64,000 nucleotides of DNA from Naganishia liquefaciens (taxonomy: Eukaryota; Basidiomycota; Tremellomycetes; Filobasidiales; Filobasidiaceae). Made by a program: the position numbers and the translations under genes. A model generated the notes under the pieces. That model searched no databases. It was not told where the DNA came from and saw only the letters and a program-made list of their open reading frames with translations. Below are positions 56,045-64,000 of this stretch, in pieces. Every line of letters begins with the position of its first letter. The stretch's first letter is position 1. Where the stretch lies: contig BLZA01000005.1 of NCBI GenBank assembly GCA_013423385.1, positions 1 to 64,000 of the forward strand, given 5' to 3'.

Positions 56045-56332
56045 GATGACTTTGTCGAATGGCCTCCCTCTTTACTTTCCTGCTTGCCATTCCGCTGCTA
56101 TACCCTCTTCAGCCCCAAGCAACGCAAGCCCAGCCGCCCTCCCGCCCGATTTGCCTCCGCGCGCCGGCCATCTCCGTGCGAGTTCATTCGCCGAAGCAGA
56201 GGGGCATTCCCCGCGGGAGCGGGAGAGGACAATACAGGTATTTTTAAGCCAACGACCTGCTCAGCCTGCCATTGCATCAGCTCATCCCTCCTTCCATCAG
56301 TCCATCAACCCTTCCATCGAGCTTCATCCATC
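56045..56332. promoter_or_regulatory. Divergent intergenic region
   Basis: 288 bp separate the start codons of the S1/P1 and GFA genes and must hold both promoters. Individual sites were not resolved. Confidence 0.55.
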
Positions 56333-57908
56333 ATGGTTCAAAAGGGACAATGCCTGTGTGGCGCCATCAAGCTCACCATCCACGAGGACCAGGACAAGCA
56401 GATCGCTTGTCATTGTGAGTTGGGCGGGAACGGGGGAATACGGTTCGAGGCTGATCTGAGCCTATAGGCACCGACTGTCAGCGTCTCGCGGGAGGAGCGT
56501 ATACGACTAATGTGGTTGTAGATGATGACAAGAGTGAGATTGAGGGAGAGACAAAGTCGTACAGGAGCAAGGCCGCGAGCGGGAAGGAGGGTGAGTGCGA
56601 GCGACGGAAGGGAGCGAGAGTATCTGGCTTTTCGAGCGAAGCGAGGAGACTCGTCTCATCGAGCGCCAGCGAGATTACTAGCGCCGCAGGCACGAGGCCG
56701 TCGTAGCAAGGGCCGAGAATACTCTCGAGTGCAGCGAGGAGCCCTCCGAGCGACCGAAGGGAGCGAGCATTTCAGTGCCGCAGGCAAGAACTCTCGAGTG
56801 CGCCTTAGGGCGCGCGAGAATCCCTGTCTCATCGAGCGAAGCGAGAGTACTGGTCTCCTCGAGCGAAGCGAGAATGACAGCGCCGCAGGCAAGGATTCCC
56901 CCGAGGCCGTCGTAGGACGGCCGAGAGTCGTTGACTACCGTACGGTACAAGAACGAAACACGCCGCAGCCATTCCATCTCGACGCTCATCAAAAGCCAAA
57001 AACGATTCGTCGCCGCGGGATGCCAATGAGAAAGCCCCGGGCACATCGAGGATCAGCGCGCAGACGGGCGGGGAGCTGCGACTATGTCCTTCTCGCGATC
57101 TACGACTCTCGGTTTGCGGAAATCGAGGCACGACGGCGCAAGACGTCCGACGCTTCAGGCTGCTTGGACGAGCTACCCGTCACAATCTGCCCTGAGCATC
57201 TTTGCAGTGGCATGCTAGGAGGCTTGACAAATTGCGGTGGGCTTCTGTTGGATGAGCACTTTACCTATCCTCGACGCGCGCCACGTTGGAGAATCCTTCA
57301 ACTCTCACAAAAGGCAGATTGGACGTGCGGGCGGCGACAAGCGAACGCTTCTTGGCGGTAGCCGCGAGGCCGTCTTCAGTGCTCGTCCTCGCAAGGTTCT
57401 TGCCCGAATCACCACCAAGCCTGCCAGCTCTAGTCTATAGAGGCACAGATCAGCTGTCTTGTGCGAGGCGACAAGGCGCAGGGCCACCGCCAGGAGGGGG
57501 TGATTGCTCCTCGTCCGGAATGAGATGTCGATTAATGGACACGACCTTGCGCGCAACGGAGCCCGCCAGATTTCCAGGATGACACGTTGCGACCGCTTCG
57601 CCCTCAACTCGTCTCGTCCACTCCATGCTGACGCGCCTCCTCTGCAGTCGAACACGTCTTCTGCCCCAACTGCGGATCCACCATTGCCAACCGATCGCCC
57701 TCGTACGCCGGCAAGACCTGCTTCAGTACGTTCTTCGCCTCTTCCCTCTCCGTCACTGCTGACCGCGCGCTCCCCCTCGCGCAGAGACGGCCCTCTTTCC
57801 GGCGTTCAAGTCGATCCCGTTCGCGGCCGAGATCTTTGTCAAGGACCGGTTCGACGCGCTCCAGCCCATCGAGGGTGCCGGTCAGGAGCAGGCAATGCCT
57901 TCGTCTTA
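56333..57908 (+). CDS. GFA/Mss4-like (glutathione-dependent formaldehyde-activating family) enzyme
   Basis: This is a small zinc-binding beta-tent protein; in bacteria, Gfa speeds formation of S-hydroxymethylglutathione, while most fungal members are uncharacterised. Zinc ligands are in CLCG, ACHCTDC and, in a later exon, FCPNCGST. Splicing: intron 56416-56466 gives CHCTDCQRL; intron 56591-57647 (1,057 nt, word-rich) joins SGKE to VEHVFCPNC; intron 57717-57784 joins GKTCF to KTALFP. The protein of about 140 residues ends at 57908, normal for the family. Confidence 0.85.
56591..57647 (+). other. Word-rich giant intron of the GFA gene (1.06 kb)
   Basis: It starts GTGAGTGCGAGCGACGG and ends CTCTGCAG. 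The first 350 nt carry repeated GAGCGAAGCGAGA, CGACCGAAGGGAGCGAG, GCGCCGCAGGCAAGGAT and GGCCGTCGTAGGACGGCC, in the transcribed orientation. From about 56.95 kb to the acceptor the words are no longer visible and the sequence has no recognised gene. Confidence 0.88.
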
Positions 57909-58539
57909 GGGAAGGGAAAGGAATAAGGTTTGAGGGGGGTGAGTAGGGGAGCCGTATTGCGAGTATGTAGAGGCGAGATGCATTGCATGGATGAGAAGTT
58001 TGCGCGTGAGGATTCATTAGCGAGAGCTTGTTACTGCTCGCCACCAAGTCCTGGAAAGACTGATCGTTCCACGAGGTACTGGGGCATTCATCGTGTATTG
58101 CGTTCATGTGTCTGAGAGACCCTTGAGAAGCCGGTCAGGGGCATCCCGGGGCTCGTCAAGTCCGTCTGCTATCGCTGCCGGCATACGCAGATCTATATTT
58201 AAGGAGACCACGTGGGCCCGCGGGAAAAAGCCAACCCCATTTCGTCATCGCGGGCGGATCGAGATGGCCCTCGGTGGCCCTGTGTGTGTGTGTGTGTGTG
58301 TGTCGGTGGAAATGTCGTGACTGGAGGACACGGGTGACGGTCAAACGGACGCCCATACGCACCACAGCAAGGCGGCCGCTCGCTTGGCGCGCGTTGTTTC
58401 GCTTTCTCTTGGCAGTCAGCAAAGTAAACAAACGCACAGCGGCACCGCATCAAAATCAACCACAGTGTCCTCCCCGCCGCATTCTCGAGACCACGCCGCC
58501 CCATACCACGCCGCCGCCGCCGCCGCCGCCGCCGTCATC
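57909..58539. other. Intergenic region with (TG)n and (CCG)n microsatellites
   Basis: A (TG)n run lies at about 58280-58302, and a (CCG)n run lies at about 58510-58532 just ahead of the next start codon. No gene was recognised. Confidence 0.6.
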
Positions 58540-59978
58540 ATGCGCCCGCCATCACCCATCGTGCCCCTTCTGCTCGCCGTTGGCGCGGCAGCACAGAGCA
58601 CGACTCTCGGCAGCGCCGTCGGTCGTGCTACACCGTCGATAAATAACCTTGCCGTCGCCATATCAGATGACACCCTCGCAAAGGTACGGGATGTCATGGA
58701 GCAGCTGTGTGTATACAGGTAAGAGGATGCTCGAATTTCAGGTGGTCTTTGCGCAGCTCACCTCGTTCTTTCAGCTGGGAAAACGGAACCAAGGCAGAGG
58801 CACTCCTGGAATACTCATACCAAGACTTTTCAGTCTTTGCGCCGACGTTTGGCAACCCGCTCACAGACCTCTCGCTGTCGCAGTCTATTCCGGACGACAT
58901 TATCGACATTGCCCGTGTTACGTTGGAGCAGCGGCCGTCGTCCAGTAACTCGTCCAACGCCGCCTTCAACGGCACCGGTATCGGATCCCTCCTCGAGGAC
59001 GGCAGCTCGGCGGATCCGGCTTCCCTCGGGATCGCCGTGCTCCTGACCAATGCAAGCCAGGCCGTCGGAACGCAAGAGGTCAAGAACGTCGGATGGGGAC
59101 AGGCAGCCGAGAGCGAGTTGAGGTATCTGCTGGAAGAGGTCCCGCGGAACTCGCAGGGCGCCATCTCGCACAGGGCGGATCAGGCGCAATTGTGGTGTGA
59201 GTCGTGCCGTATCTCTTGTTGTTAGCAATGCTCATTTCCATTATTTCCAGCCGACTTTGTATATATGGTTCCACCCTTCCTGGCTTATTATGGATACATG
59301 CATTCAAATCAGTCCCTCCTCCAAGAAGCCTACAACCAATGCTCGCTCTACCGCGCGGGCCTGCAGGATCCCTCAACCAAACTCTGGCGACACATCATGG
59401 AGGGCACGGGGGCATCCGACCCGGGACTCTGGGCCACGGGCAACGCATGGGCCGCCGCCGGAATGCTCCGAGTCCTCGCTACCATCATGCGCAGCCCGTA
59501 CAACGATCAGATGGCAAGTCAGCGCTCGGATCTCCAGGCGTGGACAGAGGAAATCATCGAGGCTGCGAAATCGCGAAAGGCAAAGGACGGCCTCGTGCAC
59601 AACTATATCGACAATTCCTCAACTTTCGAGGACACGGCCGGCTCGACGCTCCTCGCCGCCGCATCCTACCGTCTCGCCAACTTGGGTCTCTCCTCATCCC
59701 ACGTCGATTTCGCCAATCAAATTCACAGCACGGTCGCGGCGCGATATATCAATTCTACGGGTCACCTCACCCATGCCGTCGACCCGCTCAATTTCGGCAA
59801 GCAGGGTACAAGCAGTCCCGAAGGACAGGCTTTCATCCTGCTGATGCAGGCCGGATACCGGGATTACACCGCCGCTGGAGGCAAGGACGACACCAGTGCA
59901 GCAGCTCCGACGCGTGTTGTCGGCTTGGGTGCATTAGGCGTGGCGCTCGCGGCGGCCGTCACCCTGGGCTTGTGGTAG
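58540..59978 (+). CDS. Secreted six-hairpin glycosidase, GH88/GH105-like, probably GPI-anchored
   Basis: Related enzymes remove unsaturated sugars from pectin- or alginate-derived oligosaccharides. The N-terminus is a signal peptide (PIVPLLLAVGAAAQS). The (alpha/alpha)6 pattern shows in DFVYMVPPFLAYYGYM, LYRAGLQDPSTKLWRHI, DPGLWATGNAWAAAGML and TAGSTLLAAASYRLA. The C-terminus is a hydrophobic tail after a small-residue stretch, as in GPI signals. Introns 58720-58773 and 59196-59250 keep the frame. The region between residues 70 and 210 has several NxS/T sites. The substrate is not certain. Confidence 0.8.
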
Positions 59979-60404
59979 GCCGAGGAAATAAATGGACAGT
60001 ATATTATAGAGGTCAAGGTGTTCATGCAGGATCTGTACAGCGTAATGACATTCATGATTGAGCACACAAACTTTCATTGTCAGCAGCGGATCCGGCCTTT
60101 GCCCCTGCAGCCACGTTCTGAATGACTGTTGCCGCCGCGTGCCAATCACAAAGGCGCGCCCAACCAGGATTCAGGTTGCAACTCGGTCGCATCACGCCTT
60201 TTATCGTATCCCTTTCACCCTTGCATCTCATCCATCTCACCCCTGAGGGAGTATCAAGCCCGACAAAGGACGTTTAACAAATTGCACAGCATGAAGGGGT
60301 ATATAAACCGCCCTCGCGCAGGAATGGCGAATTGTACGGCGTTTGTCAACGATTTTTCGATCGTGTCATCGTAGCCCACCACTGTCTCACGGACCTGACC
60401 TGCA
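59979..60404. other. Intergenic region
   Basis: It lies between the glycosidase and the KH-domain gene, which are in tandem. A TATATAA-like box at 60300-60306, about 100 bp ahead of the next start, could be that gene's promoter. Confidence 0.45.
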
Positions 60405-61669
60405 ATGAACGCCGTCACAGAAGCTGCGCCTGAGCCAAAGGCAGCCGAGCCTGTAGCACAGGCTCAAACCCCACACGAAGGCAATAAGGCTGAAGGCCCT
60501 GCCGACGCTCCCAAAGAGCCCGAACCCGCAAAAGACAAGCCCGTCGAGACCAATGCAGTCCCGAAACCACAGCATGCGACGCCTGGATTAAAGCGCAGGG
60601 CTGAAGGTAAGTTCTCTTTCTCGCTGCCGTCTTCTCGCTAACAGCCATTGCAGTGGTGTATGACAGCCAGTCTGAGATTCCGGGGAGATGCGAAGACTGG
60701 CTCTTGATCCCAGTCAAAAAGTACCCGTTGATCAACTGGCGGTTCTTGTTCGGCGGCACGGGACAGACCTTGTCGCCTTTGACGCTGATTGAGCGAGAGA
60801 CTGGGGCCGCTATCCTGGTGCGAAATATGAAGCGAACCATGAACCGTCGCCCGACTGGCGGACTCGGCGGCTTAATGGCTGGTGCTGGATTCGCCGAGGT
60901 CCAGCGTTTCCAAGAGGCTTTGGCCGCACTGCAAAAGGCCGAACGAGATGCCGCGGCAATGGCTGCCAACGAGGGCAATGTAGGAGGAGGAGCAGGAGCT
61001 ACGGCCGCTCGAGGCAGCAACGCTGCATTTCCCCCTACTCCGAAAGACGACATCCCCGAGGGTGCCAAAAACCGCCAGCTGCCGGAAGGTGGTGGCCCTA
61101 CCCGGTCCCCTCCCAACGTCAACATCAAGCTCGCTGACGCGGCTGTCACAACTCCCGCACCTTCCAGTCCCACCCAAGCTGAACCGAAGGTTACTGTGGA
61201 CACCGATGCTCACAAAGCACATGATCAGAAGCCGGGCAACCTTCCCGCCTTGAAAGAAGAGGAAGAGTTGAAGGAAAAGCAAGATCAGAAACAGCCTCAT
61301 GTAGCTGCAGATCCCAAGAAGGAAAACGAAGTCAGAATGGAAATCGACAAACCCCTCGTGCCCGAAACTTCAGTCGAACCTGAAGTTATTGACCCCCGTA
61401 CTGCCCCTGAGAACAAGGATATCGGCTTGCACTGCTGGATTGTTGGCATCCTTCAATCTGAAGTCGATCATGCCTATGCAAAAATCCAAGACCTGATTCA
61501 CCATGCGATCAATGAATACGAGGTATGGCAAGAAGAGCATGGTAACCAAAGCGAGGAGGAACATGGAGAAGTGAAAGAGACCGAAAAAGACACGGATGTG
61601 ACCATGGAATCAGGCCAAGCAGTTGGACACGACAGTGAGGCAAAGAATACCGTCGTAGTCAAGTTGTAA
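60405..61669 (+). CDS. KH-domain protein resembling SF1/BBP, with a large insert
   Basis: After an acidic Ala/Pro/Glu-rich N-terminus (about residues 1-65; intron 60605-60651), residues about 80-122 read like the first half of the SF1/BBP KH domain. There is a conserved VKKYPLINW, then FLFGGTGQTLSPLTLIERE and TGAAILVR. GGTG stands where SF1 has the GPRG RNA-binding loop. About 190 residues later comes GLHCWIVGILQSEVDHAYAK, which matches the second half (LHALVTA..). Between them is a low-complexity Ala/Gly/Pro/Lys/Glu insert. No zinc knuckle is seen. SF1/BBP recognises the intron branch point; whether this paralogue does is unknown. Confidence 0.65.
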
Positions 61670-63283
61670 GATCAGCTATCGACCTACGGCACAAGACCTG
61701 AGTGCGTACGCTAGCCTTCCGAAATCTCCGCTACAACAAGTTACCTGTTTTTCGTTACTTCCCTCATTGTTTGCCCAGTCAAATGCCCCTACGCGATCGG
61801 ATTGTAGTCAGAAGAAAATGCAAATACTGTATGCAGTGGGTGACCTTGTGAATCATTTACCACTAAGGAAGAACAAAAAAATTGATTATAGCAACAAGTG
61901 AGAGCTCGCTTCAGCGAAAGCCGATGATAAAGCCTTATTTATTTAATAAAGAATAGACCGACGCTCTGCACTGATTTTCGTCCTTCCCGCTTCTCCCATG
62001 TGACATGCTAAGTCGTCCGAGATCGCTGACATAGTATCTGTTGGGGTTTTTGCATATAAAGAGTCCAAAAGCTTATCTTTACCGAGCGAAATGACGTACC
62101 TGTCATGAAGCATCAGCCTGGTGTATCGAACTCGACCGAGAGATTCCGCAAGTAGCAGATCGAGTAATACCTATGAGCCTAGCAAACCCATAGAGAATTT
62201 TCCAAGTCAATTTGGCGTTGCGCTACACAGAGTAGCAGATGTCGCTGAAAGATCACATGATTGTAAGCGATGAGTATCGACTATTTCTGTCTTTCTTATC
62301 GTGCCTTCGTTGAGCTACAACGTGCTATTTCTCACGGCGCGAAAGTCATGCATCACGATTGTATCAGAGCCACCTTTTAGCAAATTCGACCAGAGGCGAT
62401 GAAGGGCCCTGACAACACTGTTTTTGTGTATCTACTTAAATTCAGCCGTATTTGGAACTTGGATGGCCGGCCACAGCATGTGTGGTGGGTATACTCCAAA
62501 AGCTACATATTTCCAAACGAAATCTACGGGCGTTGCGTCCGAACTGATCTTGGCTGCGATCGTTTGAGTTAGCCAGACAATGGAGTTCCTTATATCTCTC
62601 CACTAACACTTAGACCTTCGTCTTCTGTTATACTGCGTGGCAAACTTTAAATCCTAGAAAGCTTTGGAACGTGCAATCTCTAGAGCTTGTAAATTTCAAC
62701 AAACATCAATCGTGTTATATACCTTTATCAAGCTCTCCAGCCTTTTCACCGACGCAGACATGTATCAGTCCCGACAAGAGAAGTCGTCCAAGATACCACT
62801 GCATCCAAGCGCGTGAGACACCCAGTAAGGGGTCTGAATTTCGCTGCTGTGACAAACCAAGAGCGAATGCAAAACATCTGACAGAGATCGTACGGGAAAG
62901 GAACAATTCATTACACTATTCTTGATGTACCGCACCGCAAAAGCGAAATAGAGAAATCTTGTCGACTAGATCTCTCCTATATCGTATCGGCGTCTTGACG
63001 CGGTAGCAGCCCGGTTCTTCGCTCATCCTCTATCGTTGCGTTCTCCGTATGATCTCTTCGCCAAGTTTGCGAAATGTCATGATAGACAGAGTGCGCGATT
63101 TCTTTATACCTGATGCTGTATTTCTGCACTCACATTCCTTCTCTTCCCTAAAAACTGAATAGCTGTGTCTGTGAAATTTTTTCTTTCCATAGCTTGAGTC
63201 TTGACCTCGTCAGCCGACTCTTCCGCTCTCATTGAAGCTTCACAAGTTTACATATTAGCTATTCTAGTTTTTTTCCTCGTAGT
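61670..63283. other. 1.6-kb stretch without a convincing gene
   Basis: It is AT-richer than the gene region. Frames are short (62671-62925 plus, 62715-62906 minus) and have no recognised motif. Confidence 0.45.
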
Positions 63284-63829
63284 TCAAGTTCTGCTGTTAC
63301 TTCCTGGCGGTATAGGCGAGCTGAGTCCATTTGCACCTCGGTTTTGATCTGATACGGATTGAACGAGGCGTTCCGAAGGGTCAAAATCGTCGCCATCTAC
63401 TGGACTTGCCTCACTACTGCTGCTGTCTCTCTTCGACAAAAAGCTGAAGGCAGCTCTTGAAGATATTCGACGTGAAACTTTTGTTACAGCAGTCAAAGTA
63501 ATTCGAAGGGTAAAATGAAAAGGGGACTTAGCGAGGATTCAAAATATGATGAATCGAGATATACAGTATCTGATTAGCTGGTTAACACGATCGCGTTCCA
63601 TACCGTGAGCAAATCTAGCCAAATCATAGCTGAGAGTCTCGAGGTCTTGAAGTTGCGATCGGTTGGTATCTTCTGTACAATCCTCGCAAAGCAGCAAGTG
63701 AGGGGATAAAACCTGGCAGCCATGCCTATAAGAGCAGCAACTTCTCAGAACGCGTTTGCTTGACAAATTCGAGCTAGAACACGATATCAAGTTGGCTATG
63801 AGATATGAGAATTGTACATCATCGTTCAC
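63284..63829 (-). CDS. Possible hypothetical gene, two short frames
   Basis: Two neighbouring minus-strand frames (63829-63539 and 63496-63284) could be exons of one gene. The first holds a Cys-rich stretch (CSSSNLS, RSCCSYRHGC, LLCEDCTED) and the second is Ser- and Asp-rich. No family was recognised; the sequence may be non-coding. Confidence 0.25.
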
Positions 63830-64000
63830 AAGTCTGCAGAGGACCGATTGTGATGCGTGAGGTGTGCTTAGTGTCTTTCAGACAGCCAAATCAGGTGCCT
63901 TCGCCTCGTCACGAAGAGGGTAGCCCTCAAGTCACCCGCCACACAAGTTTCCACAGGTCACACACAAATTACGGTCAGGCTATTAGGTCAGACTTCGACT

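Overview
This window looks like a subtelomere and its neighbouring gene-rich DNA from a basidiomycete fungus. The genes carry many short (about 46-75 nt) GT-AG introns and encode typical fungal proteins: Bre4-like membrane protein, Gep4 phosphatase, S1/P1 nuclease, cytochrome P450 and a DUF3431 protein. The interstitial telomere-like repeat is the heptamer CCCCTAA (TTAGGGG on the other strand). This G-rich variant resembles the long telomere unit known from Tremellomycetes such as Cryptococcus, but the class assignment is inference only.

Left end (1-9.4 kb). The C-rich telomeric strand reads left to right, as expected for a left chromosome end. Three copies of a restriction-enzyme-like-endonuclease LINE, two of them 5'-truncated, are separated by CCCCTAA runs. 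The last run abuts a 5'-truncated Ty3/Gypsy chromodomain element with a 3' LTR. That LTR ends inside the 3' end of a SUMO-protease (Ulp1-like) gene.

9.4-18 kb is gene-poor. It has the Ulp gene, one coiled-coil gene, a 7-bp GGGGAAA minisatellite, three copies of a small palindrome-bearing repeat, a solo LTR with a 5-bp target duplication and a degraded LTR fragment.

18-61.7 kb is mostly genes: heme oxygenase, complex I assembly factor CIA30, an uncharacterised gene family (one member at 23-24 kb; one pseudogene, one fragment and one member at 37.8-41.3 kb), a Bre4-like membrane protein, mitochondrial PGP phosphatase Gep4, a beta-helix membrane protein, P450, TatD nuclease, a DUF3431 membrane protein, a CK1-type kinase, a single-pass surface protein, S1/P1 nuclease, a GFA/Mss4-like enzyme, a six-hairpin glycosidase and an SF1/BBP-like KH protein. 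61.7-64 kb shows no convincing gene.

The most unusual signal is in the introns. Most are about 50-130 nt, but Gep4, the beta-helix gene, S1/P1 nuclease and the GFA gene each have one intron of 0.86-1.68 kb. All four begin with GTGAGT and are filled with the same small vocabulary of hairpin-like words, always in the same orientation relative to transcription. The words are sharpest beside the 5' splice site and fade toward the 3' end. This looks like an introner-like or intron-expanding repeat system. A second splicing oddity is a predicted 3-nt micro-exon supplying the catalytic-loop lysine of the CK1-type kinase.
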